64,000 nt of DNA from JBCAXA01 sp038534295 (GCA_038534295.1 JBCAXA010000001.1:1-64000); one strand, 5' to 3'. Numbered from the stretch's first letter, positions 1-9,816 are shown. The notes: a model not told the origin generated them from the letters alone. A program made the numbers and translations.

Positions 1-1
1 G

Positions 2-262
2 TCCGCCGCCAAATTGCCGTGGCTGGTCGTGATCATCGCCGCCGTAATGCTACTGACCGGCATTGTGTTCTCACTGGCCTTGTTGAACCTCGAGCACGTC
101 GTGTTTGATCTCATGGCGGGGATACGCGAGGAGAACGCCGGGCCTAATGACGCCGCCTACCTGATCGTGGTTGGACTCGCGGGCTTGTCGTTTTACGCGT
201 TTCCACTATCGATCGTGTGCTATTTGGCAGCGATCGTACTTCGGCGTTACTCGCAAAATTAG
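2..262 (+). CDS. Membrane protein, 3' fragment (5' end outside window)
   Basis: The reading frame is open from base 2 to a TAG stop at 260-262, so the start codon most likely lies before the window. A TTG at 14 could start an 82-residue protein, but the frame continues upstream without a stop. Two hydrophobic segments are visible, one at the beginning of the fragment (rich in V, I, A and L) and one near the C-terminus, joined by an acidic loop. The fragment ends in a short basic, probably cytoplasmic tail (RRYSQN). I recognise no family. It reads toward the convergent GFA-family gene. Confidence 0.55.
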   Translation, partial: SAAKLPWLVVIIAAVMLLTGIVFSLALLNLEHVVFDLMAGIREENAGPNDAAYLIVVGLAGLSFYAFPLSIVCYLAAIVLRRYSQN

Positions 263-349
263 CCCAGCTGGGAGAACCGTCCAGACAGTCAACTAAGCCT
301 CATGCGTGGGCGACTGAGTGGTCGGTGTTCGATCGTAAGTCTGGACAGG

Positions 350-802
350 CTAACCACACTTCGTGCTCGGCACCTCGCCCGTCGCCGCCAACCATCGGGT
401 CACCGTCGCCTCGGCCTGATCGCAGCGCTCACTAGGTAGGTGCGACGTGTCTTCCCAGGCAGCATGCCTGCCTTCGGCACCGAAGTTCTCCGTTGGCACA
501 AAACGGTAGGGATCGTCGAAACTGCCGACGGTGAGATCCATCCGGTCGCCTTCTAGGAACTGGAAACCGAGCGGCGTGCCGCATCGGCTGCAAAAGGGTC
601 GTCGCGCGATCGGCGAGGACTGATACCAGTCTGGTTCGGTGAGCCACGTAACGTCCGACCGCGGCAGATTCACAAACGCAATCGAAACGCCGCCGGTCGC
701 CCGTTGGCACATGCGGCAATGGCAGAGATAGGCGTCATTCGTTGGCACTTTCGCCTCGTACCGAATTCTCCCGCACTGACAACCGCCCTGCATTGTCGTC
801 AT
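350..802 (-). CDS. GFA (glutathione-dependent formaldehyde-activating/CENP-V) family protein
   Basis: This 150-residue protein shows the cysteine pattern of the GFA/CENP-V beta-tent fold: GGCQCGRIRYE near the N-terminus, CHCRMCQRATG around residue 35, and FCSRCGTPLGF near residue 85. These cysteines bind structural and catalytic zinc in the family. The name comes from Gfa of Paracoccus, but most members have no demonstrated substrate, so formaldehyde chemistry is not implied here. The ATG at 802 follows a GGGAG ribosome-binding site at suitable distance. A longer frame extends upstream to 1366, but it only shadows the opposite-strand protease gene. It is transcribed away from the RimK cassette. 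Confidence 0.85.
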   Translation of the reverse strand: MTTMQGGCQCGRIRYEAKVPTNDAYLCHCRMCQRATGGVSIAFVNLPRSDVTWLTEPDWYQSSPIARRPFCSRCGTPLGFQFLEGDRMDLTVGSFDDPYRFVPTENFGAEGRHAAWEDTSHLPSERCDQAEATVTRWLAATGEVPSTKCG

Positions 803-916
803 CTCAATCTCCCGCGACACGTTCTTATCGAGGCTATCACGACCGTCGCAAAGGGCCGGAAACCTGACCGCCAACAATGCCTTGCGCACCACCGGCCGAG
901 TCCCGATACTGCCGCG

Positions 917-1369
917 ATGCAAGCGAACACCCGAATGACGCTCGGCTGGCGCGAGTGGGTCGCCCTGCCCGGATTGGGCCTCAGCGCCATTAAAGCCAAG
1001 GTCGACACCGGCGCCCGAACGTCGACGATCCACGCGTTCGAGGTCGAGGACTATCGCGACGGCGGCGAACACCGCGTGCGTTTCAAAGTTCACCCGCTGC
1101 AGAAAGACGAAGACACCGTCGTCGTCTGTGATGCGGCCATCATCGACCAACGTCGTGTGTCCGACTCCGGCGGTCACCGCGAGCAGCGGTGGATCATCGA
1201 GAGCGAACTCAATCTCGCCGGACATGTCTGGCCGATCGAGATAACGCTGACCGCACGCGACAACATGCTGTTCCGCATGCTCCTTGGTCGTACCGCATTG
1301 CGCGGTCGCGCCGTCGTCGACCCGGCACGGTCGTATCTGATCGGCACACCCGAGAGCGTCGGGCAATGA
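917..1369 (+). CDS. RimK-associated retropepsin-like protein (former 'ATP-dependent zinc protease', PF05618)
   Basis: A 150-residue protein whose key motif is VDTGARTSTIHA at residues 29-40. The D-T-G-A triad is that of retropepsin-type aspartic proteases, and the family is now regarded as retropepsin-like although it was first named a zinc protease. The C-terminal half carries the conserved LLGRTAL element. Members usually sit beside rimK, as here, and RimB of Pseudomonas belongs to this group. The ATG at 917 was chosen because homologous sequence begins just after it; an ATG at 935 is possible. No Shine-Dalgarno is visible, and a weak TTGCGC-N17-GATACT element (882-910) would place the transcript start at the ATG. 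The TGA overlaps the next start (ATGA). Confidence 0.8.
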   Translation: MQANTRMTLGWREWVALPGLGLSAIKAKVDTGARTSTIHAFEVEDYRDGGEHRVRFKVHPLQKDEDTVVVCDAAIIDQRRVSDSGGHREQRWIIESELNLAGHVWPIEITLTARDNMLFRMLLGRTALRGRAVVDPARSYLIGTPESVGQ

Positions 1370-2421
1370 CAGCGGCAGTGCGAAATCAAGGCCTGACGAT
1401 TGGCCCTGAGCGCATCGGTCCGGGTGAAACCCGCACAGTCAGCCTGCCCGTCGCCGACCTTTACACAACCACGGCATTGTCGATGCCGGTCATGGTGACC
1501 TGCGGTCGGCGGCCCGGCCCAACGCTGTTCGTCTCGGCGGCGATTCATGGTGACGAACTGAACGGCGTTGAAATCGTCCGCCGACTGCTTGCACGCAAGG
1601 GCATCCAGTCGATCCGCGGCACGCTGATTGCGGTGCCAATCGTCAACGTTCATGGCTTTCTCGACCAGTCGCGCTACCTGCCCGATCGTCGCGACCTGAA
1701 TCGCTCGTTCCCTGGCAGTCCGCGCGGCTCGATCGCCGCACGCCTGGCGCATACCTTTATGAACGAGATTGTCTCCAAAGCCGATTACGGCATTGATCTA
1801 CACACCGGCGCGATTCACCGCTCCAATCTGCCGCAAATACGCGCGAACCTGGACGATCCCGAAACGCGCAAGCTTGCGCATGCCTTCGGCACACCCGTAA
1901 TTATCGATGCCAACATTCGCGACGGCTCGCTGCGAGGCTGTGCCGCCGACCTCGGCATGCCAATGCTGATCTACGAGGCCGGCGAGGCATTGCGTTTCGA
2001 CGAACTGTCCATCACCGCGGGTGTCCGTGGGATTGTCAATGTGATGCGCGTGATTGGCATGTTGCCGCAAGCCCGCAAGAAAAAACGCGTGCGCCCCGTC
2101 ATGGCGACGGACACACGCTGGGTACGCGCGCCGGCCAGCGGCATCCTCAGCCGCAAGGTCACGTTGGGCGCTCGGGTCGGCAAAGGCGAGCGCCTCGCCG
2201 TGGTCAGCGACCCGTTGGGCAACGACGCCGAGAACATCCTTGCCCCCATTACCGGTATCGTCATTGGCCGCAGCAATTTGCCGCTGGCCCATGAGGGCGA
2301 TGCGCTGTTTAATTTGGCTGAATTCGACGACGTGACACATGCAGAAGATAAAGTCGACGAGTTCAAGTCTCACCACGAGCCGTCCACTGCGGACGACCCT
2401 AGCCAATCACCCTCGGAATAA
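1366..2421 (+). CDS. Succinylglutamate desuccinylase/aspartoacylase-like (M14) protein
   Basis: This 351-residue protein has the M14 zinc carboxypeptidase-like fold of AstE and aspartoacylase. Visible zinc ligands are H61 and E64 in HGDELNG and H146 in [16 protein letters not shown] substrate-binding motif lies near residue 110, and the probable catalytic glutamate is E204 in LIYEAGE. The C-terminal part, from about residue 245, looks like the lipoyl/biotinyl-type beta domain found in this family. It is not in an arginine-succinyltransferase (ast) cluster but sits between a retropepsin-like gene and rimK, so arginine catabolism is unlikely. Trimming or removing amino acids added by RimK is my inference. 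The ATG is in the ATGA overlap with the previous gene. Confidence 0.85.
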   Translation: MTAAVRNQGLTIGPERIGPGETRTVSLPVADLYTTTALSMPVMVTCGRRPGPTLFVSAAIHGDELNGVEIVRRLLARKGIQSIRGTLIAVPIVNVHGFLDQSRYLPDRRDLNRSFPGSPRGSIAARLAHTFMNEIVSKADYGIDLHTGAIHRSNLPQIRANLDDPETRKLAHAFGTPVIIDANIRDGSLRGCAADLGMPMLIYEAGEALRFDELSITAGVRGIVNVMRVIGMLPQARKKKRVRPVMATDTRWVRAPASGILSRKVTLGARVGKGERLAVVSDPLGNDAENILAPITGIVIGRSNLPLAHEGDALFNLAEFDDVTHAEDKVDEFKSHHEPSTADDPSQSPSE

Positions 2422-2425
2422 ACGG

Positions 2426-3331
2426 ATGAAGATCGCCGTACTGTCGACCAACAGAAAACTCTATTCGACGAATCGTCTGGTAGAAGCCGGAACCGAGCGC
2501 GGCCACGACATGCCCGTCATCGATCACCGCCGTTGCTACATGAACATTGTCAGTCACAGCCCCAGCGTGCATTTCAAAGGCGAACCGATTGAGGGCATTG
2601 ACGCAGTGATTCCGCGTATCGGCGCGTCGGTGTCTTTTTACGGCACGGCAGTAGTACGTCAGTTCGAAATGATGGGCGTCTATTCCATCAATGAGTCGGT
2701 GGCGATCTCGCGCTCGCGCGACAAGCTGCGGGCATTGCAACTGCTGGCCCGACGCGGCATCGGTCTGCCAGTCACCGGTTTTGCAAATTCGCCCGACGAT
2801 ACCGAAGACTTGTTGAACGCTGTTGGCGGCGCACCGGTCGTCATCAAATTGCTGGAAGGCACACAAGGGGTCGGCGTGGTGTTGGCCGAAACCCGCAAGG
2901 CAGCATCGAGCGTGATCGAGGCCTTCCGCGGTCTCAAAGCCGACTTCATGGTGCAAGAATTCATTAAGGAGGCCGGCGGCGCGGACATCCGCTGCTTCGT
3001 GATCGGCGACAAAGTCGTCGCCGCGATGAAACGTCAGGGCAAGGACGGCGAGTTTCGCTCCAACCTACACCGCGGCGGAACGGCATCGCTGATCAAGATA
3101 ACGCCCGAAGAACGCTCAACCGCCGTGCGCTCGGCGAAACTGATGGGCCTTAACGTTGCCGGCGTCGATTTGCTGCGCTCACGGCACGGGCCCGTCATCA
3201 TGGAAGTCAATTCCAGCCCGGGGCTCGAGGGCATCGAGGCCGCGACCGGCAAAGACGTTGCCGGCATGATTATCGAGTTCATCGAGAAAAACGCTCAGCG
3301 CGGCAAGACCCGTACGCGCGGCCGCGGCTAG
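2426..3331 (+). CDS. rimK: RimK, ATP-grasp glutamate ligase for ribosomal protein S6
   Basis: The 301-residue protein has the length of E. coli RimK (300). It shows the N-terminal pre-ATP-grasp domain (MKIAVLSTN), the [20 protein letters not shown] segment, the [13 protein letters not shown] nucleotide loop, and the metal-binding C-terminal motif [15 protein letters not shown]. RimK adds glutamate residues to the C-terminus of ribosomal protein S6 and can make poly-glutamate. The gene starts 4 bp after the M14 protein, so the three cassette genes (917-3331) are probably co-transcribed. The C-terminus is basic (KTRTRGRG). Confidence 0.93.
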   Translation: MKIAVLSTNRKLYSTNRLVEAGTERGHDMPVIDHRRCYMNIVSHSPSVHFKGEPIEGIDAVIPRIGASVSFYGTAVVRQFEMMGVYSINESVAISRSRDKLRALQLLARRGIGLPVTGFANSPDDTEDLLNAVGGAPVVIKLLEGTQGVGVVLAETRKAASSVIEAFRGLKADFMVQEFIKEAGGADIRCFVIGDKVVAAMKRQGKDGEFRSNLHRGGTASLIKITPEERSTAVRSAKLMGLNVAGVDLLRSRHGPVIMEVNSSPGLEGIEAATGKDVAGMIIEFIEKNAQRGKTRTRGRG

Positions 3332-3357
3332 GCGCATCGCTGCCACGACCGCGGCGT

Positions 3358-3363
3358 TATAAT
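3358..3363 (+). promoter_or_regulatory. Candidate -10 element (TATAAT) for the aromatic hydroxylase gene
   Basis: A perfect TATAAT lies 52 bp upstream of the hydroxylase ATG. No convincing -35 hexamer is found at 16-18 bp, and there is no extended -10 TG. The element may be weak or activator-dependent. A start around 3370 would put the whole hairpin at 3385-3406 in the leader. Confidence 0.45.
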
Positions 3364-3384
3364 AGCGGTCTACCGTTTTTGCTC

Positions 3385-3406
3385 CGGGACAGCTGAGCCT
3401 GTCCCG
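3385..3406 (+). promoter_or_regulatory. Hairpin over the ribosome-binding region of the aromatic hydroxylase gene
   Basis: CGGGACAG (3385-3392) and CTGTCCCG (3399-3406) form a perfect 8-bp stem around the 6-nt loop CTGAGC. The stem ends 8 nt before the ATG at 3415, exactly where a Shine-Dalgarno would be, and no separate Shine-Dalgarno is visible. In RNA it would partly hide the start. It is not followed by a T tract, so it is not a standard terminator of rimK. Confidence 0.5.
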
Positions 3407-3414
3407 CTACCAAC

Positions 3415-5187
3415 ATGACACAGCACGATGTCATCGCCTCACTGCCGGAGCATCTCCGGCCGTTCGCCGCGATTCAGCATTACGAGCGCTACACGGCTCG
3501 AGATCACGCCGTTTGGCGTTTTTTGCTCCACCAATTGACGTTGCAGCTGTCCTCGACAGCGCACGCGGTGTATCAGGAGGGCCTAGCCGCTACCGGTATC
3601 GACCTCGAGCATATTCCGCGCATCGAGGACATCAACGAGAAGCTCAGCGAGCTCGGTTGGCGCGCCGTCGTGGTGTCGGGGTTTGTGCCGCCGGCCGTTT
3701 TTATGGAGTTTCAGGCCCATCGCGTCATGCCGATTGCTGTCGACATGCGCTCGATCGATCACATGCTGTACACGCCCGCGCCAGACATCGTGCACGAATC
3801 GGCCGGCCATCTGCCGTTCGTCGTCGACGTCGACTACGCGGAGTTTCTGCAACGCTTCGGCGAGCTGGGTATGCACGCTATCTCGAGTCGCGGTGATCTC
3901 GCGGTCTACGAAGCAGTGCGACATCTTTCGATCGTCAAGGAATCGCCCGACGCGACGGCGCAGGAGATCGCCGACGCCGAAACCGCCCTGACCGATGCAT
4001 TGGCAGCAAACAGCGACCCATCCGAAGCGGCACTGCTAGCGCGCCTGCATTGGTGGACGGTGGAATACGGATTGGTCGGCAGCACGGACGATTACCGGAT
4101 TTTTGGCGCCGGACTGCTCTCCTCGCTCGGCGAATCGGTGAATTGCCTTAACGATGCGTCAGTCAACAAGCTGCCGTTGACCGTCGACGCCATTGACACC
4201 AACTACGACATTACATCGCAGCAACCGCAGCTCTTTGTAACCAAGAGCTGTCGGCATTTGACCCAGGTGTTGACCGAATTCGGCAAACGGATGGGCGTCC
4301 ATCAGGGCGGCCTGCCGGCGCTCGAACTCGCGCGCACAGCCGGCACCGTGAACACAGCAGTCACTAATGCGGGCGTCATGGTCAGCGGCGTTGTCGGCGA
4401 GACCCTGACCGATGCCGTCGGAAATCCGACGTACATCAGAATGTCCGGCCCTGCGCAGATCGCGTACGAGCGACGCGAACTTCCCGGCCACGGCATCGAC
4501 TATCACGCCGAAGGATTCGGCAGTCCGATCGGTCGACTGCAAGCGATGGAACGGTGTCTGTCGAGCTACACAATCGATGAGCTGAAACGCCACCACATCG
4601 AAACCGGCGAGACCGTAACGCTCGAGTTTTTGTCGGGCATTACCGTGCGTGGCAACCTCGCCAAAATCCTGCGACGCGATCAGAAAAATCTCGTCATGAC
4701 CTTTGAGGACTGCACGGTCACAGCGCTCGACGGCAGCGTGCTGTTCGATCCCGCTTGGGGTGTTTACGACATGATCGTCGGTGATCGCATCGACAGTGTC
4801 TTTGGTGGCTCAGCCGATCCAGTGAAGTACCCGCTCTACGCCAAGCCGTCGAAAGAACACGCGGTGTCGAGTACGTTGTCGCCGACACTCGACGAGGTTT
4901 ACGCGGCCTACGATGCTGTTCGCGCGTGTCGCGAACAAGGCACGGGCAACGCAGATGCGCTGGCCGCCGATGCGCTTACGAATCATCCGAACGAGTGGCT
5001 ATTGCTGTTCGAAGCCGCCGAATTGCAGCCAGCCAACGTCCAGCCACTGCTGACACGGCTCACACAACTTGCCGATGACGGGCCAGACGACCGGCGCCGC
5101 TTGATCCACTATGGCTTAGAGCGCTTGGCAAGGGCGCAATCGACACCAAACTTACTTACAGCCGAAAAAGCCGAAACAGTGATTTGA
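3415..5187 (+). CDS. Long aromatic amino acid hydroxylase (phenylalanine-4-hydroxylase family)
   Basis: This 590-residue protein has the biopterin-dependent aromatic amino acid hydroxylase catalytic core in its first half. The non-haem iron ligands are visible: H127 and H132 in VHESAGHLPF and E217 in WWTVEYGL, matching H285, H290 and E330 of human phenylalanine hydroxylase. Typical bacterial PhhA is only about 260-300 residues. This belongs to the longer bacterial subgroup, with about 250 extra C-terminal residues of unrecognised function. No pterin-4a-carbinolamine dehydratase gene (phhB) is nearby, so substrate (Phe, Tyr or Trp) and cofactor recycling are open. The ATG lies just after a hairpin (3385-3406). 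Its TGA overlaps the TTG of the next gene. Confidence 0.85.
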   Translation: MTQHDVIASLPEHLRPFAAIQHYERYTARDHAVWRFLLHQLTLQLSSTAHAVYQEGLAATGIDLEHIPRIEDINEKLSELGWRAVVVSGFVPPAVFMEFQAHRVMPIAVDMRSIDHMLYTPAPDIVHESAGHLPFVVDVDYAEFLQRFGELGMHAISSRGDLAVYEAVRHLSIVKESPDATAQEIADAETALTDALAANSDPSEAALLARLHWWTVEYGLVGSTDDYRIFGAGLLSSLGESVNCLNDASVNKLPLTVDAIDTNYDITSQQPQLFVTKSCRHLTQVLTEFGKRMGVHQGGLPALELARTAGTVNTAVTNAGVMVSGVVGETLTDAVGNPTYIRMSGPAQIAYERRELPGHGIDYHAEGFGSPIGRLQAMERCLSSYTIDELKRHHIETGETVTLEFLSGITVRGNLAKILRRDQKNLVMTFEDCTVTALDGSVLFDPAWGVYDMIVGDRIDSVFGGSADPVKYPLYAKPSKEHAVSSTLSPTLDEVYAAYDAVRACREQGTGNADALAADALTNHPNEWLLLFEAAELQPANVQPLLTRLTQLADDGPDDRRRLIHYGLERLARAQSTPNLLTAEKAETVI

Positions 5188-5684
5188 GCTGCTTAGGCGT
5201 GCACTTCGCGCTGTCCGCCGATCAGACCGCGCAGCTTCGGACGATACGCGACGAGCGCAAACGACTCGACTACGTGCGCGAGATCGAAGAACGATTCCTC
5301 TCTGGTGAAAAGACCTGGGCTGCGGAAACCGATAAGTCCTGGGATGCCTTGCATCGCTTGATGGCCGACGGCCGCCTAACGTGGGACGGCGGTACGTATC
5401 CATTGAATCACGTCGTGCTGGCGGGCGAGCTGCTGTACACGGGTGACGATTACATCATGACTCTCAAAACACCGGCTCAGGTGAGGGACATCGATGGTGC
5501 GCTTCGACAAATGACCGAGACCGAATTTCGCGAACGCTATTTCAGGATTGACGCGACCGACTACGACGTGGAACTTTCCGAGGACGATCTTGAGTACACC
5601 TGGGGATGGTTCGGGGGCGTACGAGATCTATATATGCGAGCGGCCGCGGTAGACCGCTACGTACTCTTTACGGCAGACCAATAG
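5184..5684 (+). CDS. DUF1877 (YfbM-like) family protein
   Basis: A 166-residue protein beginning MSCLGVHFALS, which matches the usual DUF1877 N-terminus and supports the TTG start at 5184. That start overlaps the TGA of the hydroxylase gene by 4 bp, so translation is probably coupled. The family is small, soluble and of unknown function; E. coli YfbM is the structural prototype. Conserved elements visible are the central LAGELLYTGDDYIMTLK segment and the C-terminal YTWGWFGGVRDLYMRAA segment. Pairing with an amino acid hydroxylase is seen here, but a functional link is only inferred. Confidence 0.8.
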   Translation: MSCLGVHFALSADQTAQLRTIRDERKRLDYVREIEERFLSGEKTWAAETDKSWDALHRLMADGRLTWDGGTYPLNHVVLAGELLYTGDDYIMTLKTPAQVRDIDGALRQMTETEFRERYFRIDATDYDVELSEDDLEYTWGWFGGVRDLYMRAAAVDRYVLFTADQ

Positions 5685-5698
5685 CCGTGACTCCGGCG

Positions 5699-5731
5699 GC
5701 GCGCGATGTCGATGTTGAAGACGTCGCGCGC
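5699..5731. terminator. Strong hairpin between convergent genes, possible bidirectional terminator
   Basis: A 12-base arm (5699-5710) and its near-complement (5720-5731) enclose a 9-nt loop. The one non-Watson-Crick position is a G-T wobble. The outer half of the stem is pure GC. It lies between the converging DUF1877 and aldolase genes, where a two-way terminator is expected. Neither strand has a following T tract, so intrinsic termination would be inefficient, and it could instead protect 3' ends. Confidence 0.5.
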
Positions 5732-5780
5732 GGATCCAAGAGTGGAGTTAGGTCCGGTTTTACTCGTTAAACAGCGCCAG

Positions 5781-6671
5781 TTAGGTACAAGATGCGTCGT
5801 AGATCGCGCGCACGGCGTCACCGAGCATCGAGTCGAATTCGGCCTCGCTTTGATTGACGTTGAGCCCTTCCGCCAACGCGCGCGAGAAACTCGCGACCAT
5901 GCCGTTGTTGCGCGCCAGGCGTGCGTTGGCCTCTTCGCGACTGTAGCCGCCGGACAACGCGACGACACGCACGCACTGGTCATGCTCGATGCACTCGCGA
6001 TAGAGATTGTCCTGCTCGGGCAGCGTCAGCTTCAGCATGACGTGCTCATCGGCGCCAAGGGCGTCGAGGTGCTTCATGGTTTCGGTCTTTAGCAACGCTT
6101 CCGCCTCGGACTTGTCCGGGCAGAATATATCCACCTCCGGCTCAATGATCGGCACTAAGCCGGCCGCAACGATTTGCCGGCCGATGTCGAACTGTTGGGC
6201 GACGTTGTTGCGAATACCGCTTTCGCTCGCCTGCTTAATTACCGAACGCATTTTCGTGCCGAATACGCCTTTTTCTTTGGCGCGTGCCAGCAGTGCATCG
6301 AGCCCTGGCATGGGCTTCATCAGCTGGACGCCGTCTTCCTCGGCGGCCAGGCCTTTGTCGACTTTCAGAAACGGCACGACGTTCTTCACGTCCCACAGAT
6401 AACTCGGCGTTGGCTTGCCTTCGACGTCGCGATCCATGGTGTTTTCAAAAAGGATGGCACCGAGGATGTGCTCGCCATTGAAACTCGGGCTGGTCATGAT
6501 GCGCGTACGCATGGCGTGCACCAGATCGAACATTTCACCGTCGCTCGAGTAGCTGGTTTCCTCAACGCCGTACAGGCGCAGCGCTTTCGGGGTGCTGCCG
6601 CCACTTTGATCAAGGGCCGCGATAAAACCGTTGGCCGTTTTGATCTTGGTAAATTGCTGTTCGTGACTCAT
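5781..6671 (-). CDS. Class I fructose-bisphosphate aldolase (FdaB type)
   Basis: The 296-residue protein is close in length and sequence to the staphylococcal class I aldolase FdaB. Shared elements are [21 protein letters not shown], the [11 protein letters not shown] and [11 protein letters not shown] segments, [16 protein letters not shown], and VMLKLTLPE, which contains the Schiff-base lysine, plus [11 protein letters not shown]. It cleaves fructose-1,6-bisphosphate to two triose phosphates and needs no metal. The ATG at 6671 has GGAGG about 8 nt upstream. It lies downstream of dnaE2 on the same strand after a 67-bp gap, so it probably has its own promoter; a TAAAAT -10-like hexamer is in the gap, without a good -35. 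Confidence 0.92.
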   Translation of the reverse strand: MSHEQQFTKIKTANGFIAALDQSGGSTPKALRLYGVEETSYSSDGEMFDLVHAMRTRIMTSPSFNGEHILGAILFENTMDRDVEGKPTPSYLWDVKNVVPFLKVDKGLAAEEDGVQLMKPMPGLDALLARAKEKGVFGTKMRSVIKQASESGIRNNVAQQFDIGRQIVAAGLVPIIEPEVDIFCPDKSEAEALLKTETMKHLDALGADEHVMLKLTLPEQDNLYRECIEHDQCVRVVALSGGYSREEANARLARNNGMVASFSRALAEGLNVNQSEAEFDSMLGDAVRAIYDASCT

Positions 6672-6738
6672 CGTGGCGCCTCCCACCGGCTTTTTTTCTG
6701 GCGCGATTTTAGCGCAATCGCCCGCCGGTCGCTGACGC

Positions 6739-9700
6739 TCAATGAAAATCGCGTGATCGGGTCGGCAGCTGGCCAAGCAACGGCGAGTGATCGATCAGTC
6801 GTTTAACGATAACGTGGACGACACCGGATTCGACCTGCACCTCGCCAAGCGCGCCCATCAGCCGCGCACCGAGCAGCTCACGACGCTGCTGTTCGGCGGT
6901 TCGTTGCCAGACAATCAGGTTGATCTGACCACTTTCGTCCTCGAGCGTCACGAAGGTCACGCCGCCAGCGCTGCCCGGACGCTGCTTAGTAATGACGAGC
7001 CCGGCGACGTACACCGAACGACCATTGAGTTTTTGATCGATTTGATCGGCGCGACAATAGCCGTCGGCGCGCAATCGATCGCGAAGCAGCGCCAGCGGAT
7101 GGCGGCCCAACGTCAGGCCGAGCGAACGGTAATCAGCGACCAGGTCCTCTCCTTCACTGGGCCGGCGCAGCAGCGGCCCCGGCTCCACGGCGGCCGCGTT
7201 ATCGAGCAGATCGCCGGCAATCTCGACCCCCTCGGCCTCCCAGTTGGCGCGATGACGATGACCGGCGATGGCGCGCAGTGCGCCGGCCGCCGCCAGTGCT
7301 CGCAAATCGCGCCGGTCGAGACCGGCCCGGCTCGCCAGCGTCGTCGTATCCCGATAACCGTCGGCCGGACGTCGCGCGACCAGGCGCGCCGCTGCATCGG
7401 CGCTTAGGCTTTTGACCTCGCGCAAGCCCAGACGCAGCGCCGGATCGCCGCGACGATCCGGTTCCAGCGAATTGTCGACATCGCTGATGTTGACGCAGAC
7501 CGGTCGCAGCTCGACGCCGGCACGACGCGCCGCTTGCGTTAGCTGTGACGGCGCGTAAAAACCCATCGGTTGACTGTTCAAGAGCGCGCAAAAAAACGCC
7601 GCCGGCTGATGGCATTTCAGCCACGCGGACACGTACACGAGCAACGCAAAACTCGCCGCATGCGACTCCGGAAAACCGTACTCACCGAAACCCTTGATCT
7701 GGCGAAATATCTGTTCAGCGAACTCATCGGCATAACCGCGTTCGCGCATCCCGGCTTTGAGCTTGTCCTCGAACGGGCCGAGACCGCCGCGGCGTTTCCA
7801 GGCCGCCATCGCGCGACGCAGCCGATCGGCTTCGCCCGGCGAAAACCCGGCCGCAACCACCGCGAGCTGCATGACCTGCTCTTGAAAAATCGGCACGCCG
7901 AGCGTCCGCTTCAGCACGTCACGCACCGCTTCGCTCGGGTAATCCACCGGCTCTTCGCCGTTGCGACGCCGCAGGTACGGGTGCACCATGTCGCCCTGAA
8001 TCGGTCCCGGCCGAATGATCGCAACCTCGATCACCAGATCGTAGAAAGCACGCGGCCTCAGCCGCGGCAGCATCGCCATTTGGGCACGCGATTCGATCTG
8101 GAACACGCCGAGCGTATCGCCAGCGGAAATCATGTCGTACACCCGCGGGTCTTCGGCAGGCACCGTTGCCAGCGTCCAGTGGCGACCGGAAAAATCGCGA
8201 ATCAAATCGAAACTGCGGCGGATTGCGCTCAGCATACCGAGCCCGAGCACATCGACCTTTAAAAGACCGAGGTCCTCGAGATCGTTCTTTTCCCATTGGA
8301 TTACCGTGCGATCCGGCATCGCGGCATTCTCGACCGGCACCAATTCGCTGAGCGGGCCTTCCGAGATCACGAAACCGCCGACGTGCTGCGACAAGTGCCG
8401 CGGGAAACCCAACAGGTCGCGCACCAGCGTCAGCAGCATGCGCATGACCGGACTGTCCGGATCGAGCCCGGCCTCGCGCACGCGCTCGGCGTCGACGTGA
8501 TTGCCATCCCACCACTGCATTGAGCGCGCCAGTCGATCGATCTGTAAATCCGCGAGTCCTAAGGCCTTGCCAACGTCACGCATTGCGCTGCGCGGCCGAT
8601 AGGTGATGACGGTGGCCGCCAACGCTGCACGCTTGCGGCTGTACTTGCGATAGATGTACTGAATCACTTCCTCGCGCCGCTCGTGCTCGAAGTCGACGTC
8701 GATATCCGGTGGCTCGTTGCGCTCTTTGGAAATAAACCGCTCGACCAGCAGCGACAATCGCGCCGGGTCGACCTCGGTTACGCCGAGGCAATAGCACACC
8801 GCAGAGTTAGCGGCCGAGCCGCGACCCTGGCAGAGAATTCGCTGCGAGCGCGCCCAAGCAACGATGTCCTGCACCGTCAAAAAGTAGGGTTCGTACTCGA
8901 GCTCCGCGATTAACCGTAGCTCGTGCTCGACCAGCGTGACGACTTTTTCCGGCGCCCCATCCGGCCAACGCCGGCGCATGCCGCGATACGTCAGTTTGCG
9001 CAGCCACGATGCACTGGTCTCACCATTGGGCACGAGCTCGTGTGGATACTCGTAGCGAAGCTCGTCGAGCGAGAAGTCGATCGACGCCGCGATCTCGCGA
9101 CTGCGTGCGACGAGTTCTTCGGGATAGATCTTGGCGAGCACCTCGATGGACCGCAGGTGTCGCTCACCGCTCGGCTGCAACGCATAGCCGAGTTCAGACA
9201 ATGGCCGCTTTAGCCGTATAGCGGTGAGCGTGTCCTGCAAGCGACGCCGCGAGCGACAGTGCATCAACGCACCACCGGCAGCGACCAGCGGTAAGTCGTA
9301 CTCAGCACCGAGCGCAGTCAGCGCTGCCAGCCGGCGGGTGTCGAAGCCGTCTTTGGCAAGCTCAACGCCGACGTACGCTCGCTCAACGAAAATGGTCCGC
9401 AGCCAGCGCGGCAACGCGGTGTCGGTAATGTCTGCTGCCGGAATCCACAGCGCCACGCAGGCGGTCAGCGGGGTCCGAAAATCATCGCGCGACAAACGGT
9501 ACTGACCTTTTGGCGCGGCGCGACGAGCACGGGTAATTAAAGTACAGAGCTCGGCGTAACCGTGGCGATTTTGCGCCAACAGCACCAAATGATGACCTTC
9601 GACCAAACGAAACTCGGCGCCGATAATCAACTTTAGAGCGGCTTCGCGCGCGGCGACGTGCGCGCGAACGACGCCAGCTACCGAACACTCGTCGGTGAGT

Positions 9701-9807
9701 GCCAGTGCGCAATAGCCCAGCTCAGCGGCGCGTTGGACCATCTCCTCCGGATGCGAAGCACCACGCAGGAACGTGAAATTCGACAGGGCATGCAGCTCGG
9801 CGTACAT
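6739..9807 (-). CDS. dnaE2: DnaE2, error-prone DNA polymerase III alpha-like subunit (ImuC)
   Basis: This 1022-residue protein is shorter than DnaE1 (about 1160), as expected for DnaE2. It begins with a PHP domain ([24 protein letters not shown]). The polymerase active site is visible in [17 protein letters not shown] and [18 protein letters not shown], whose aspartates bind catalytic metal. Palm and fingers segments [15 protein letters not shown] and [13 protein letters not shown] follow, then helix-hairpin-helix and OB-fold regions. In the family DnaE2 performs translesion synthesis in a mutasome with ImuA and ImuB, recruited to the beta clamp by ImuB. It is the last gene of the lexA-imuA-imuB-dnaE2 series, 9 bp after imuB, so it should be SOS-induced. 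Confidence 0.95.
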   Translation of the reverse strand: MYAELHALSNFTFLRGASHPEEMVQRAAELGYCALALTDECSVAGVVRAHVAAREAALKLIIGAEFRLVEGHHLVLLAQNRHGYAELCTLITRARRAAPKGQYRLSRDDFRTPLTACVALWIPAADITDTALPRWLRTIFVERAYVGVELAKDGFDTRRLAALTALGAEYDLPLVAAGGALMHCRSRRRLQDTLTAIRLKRPLSELGYALQPSGERHLRSIEVLAKIYPEELVARSREIAASIDFSLDELRYEYPHELVPNGETSASWLRKLTYRGMRRRWPDGAPEKVVTLVEHELRLIAELEYEPYFLTVQDIVAWARSQRILCQGRGSAANSAVCYCLGVTEVDPARLSLLVERFISKERNEPPDIDVDFEHERREEVIQYIYRKYSRKRAALAATVITYRPRSAMRDVGKALGLADLQIDRLARSMQWWDGNHVDAERVREAGLDPDSPVMRMLLTLVRDLLGFPRHLSQHVGGFVISEGPLSELVPVENAAMPDRTVIQWEKNDLEDLGLLKVDVLGLGMLSAIRRSFDLIRDFSGRHWTLATVPAEDPRVYDMISAGDTLGVFQIESRAQMAMLPRLRPRAFYDLVIEVAIIRPGPIQGDMVHPYLRRRNGEEPVDYPSEAVRDVLKRTLGVPIFQEQVMQLAVVAAGFSPGEADRLRRAMAAWKRRGGLGPFEDKLKAGMRERGYADEFAEQIFRQIKGFGEYGFPESHAASFALLVYVSAWLKCHQPAAFFCALLNSQPMGFYAPSQLTQAARRAGVELRPVCVNISDVDNSLEPDRRGDPALRLGLREVKSLSADAAARLVARRPADGYRDTTTLASRAGLDRRDLRALAAAGALRAIAGHRHRANWEAEGVEIAGDLLDNAAAVEPGPLLRRPSEGEDLVADYRSLGLTLGRHPLALLRDRLRADGYCRADQIDQKLNGRSVYVAGLVITKQRPGSAGGVTFVTLEDESGQINLIVWQRTAEQQRRELLGARLMGALGEVQVESGVVHVIVKRLIDHSPLLGQLPTRSRDFH

Positions 9808-9816
9808 CGCAACACA

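Noticed and set aside
704..1366. Long open frames on both strands upstream of the retropepsin-like gene and extending the GFA frame to 338 residues
   Set aside because: Homology begins only at 802 (minus) and 917 (plus), and the extra parts look like GC-driven shadows of the opposite gene.
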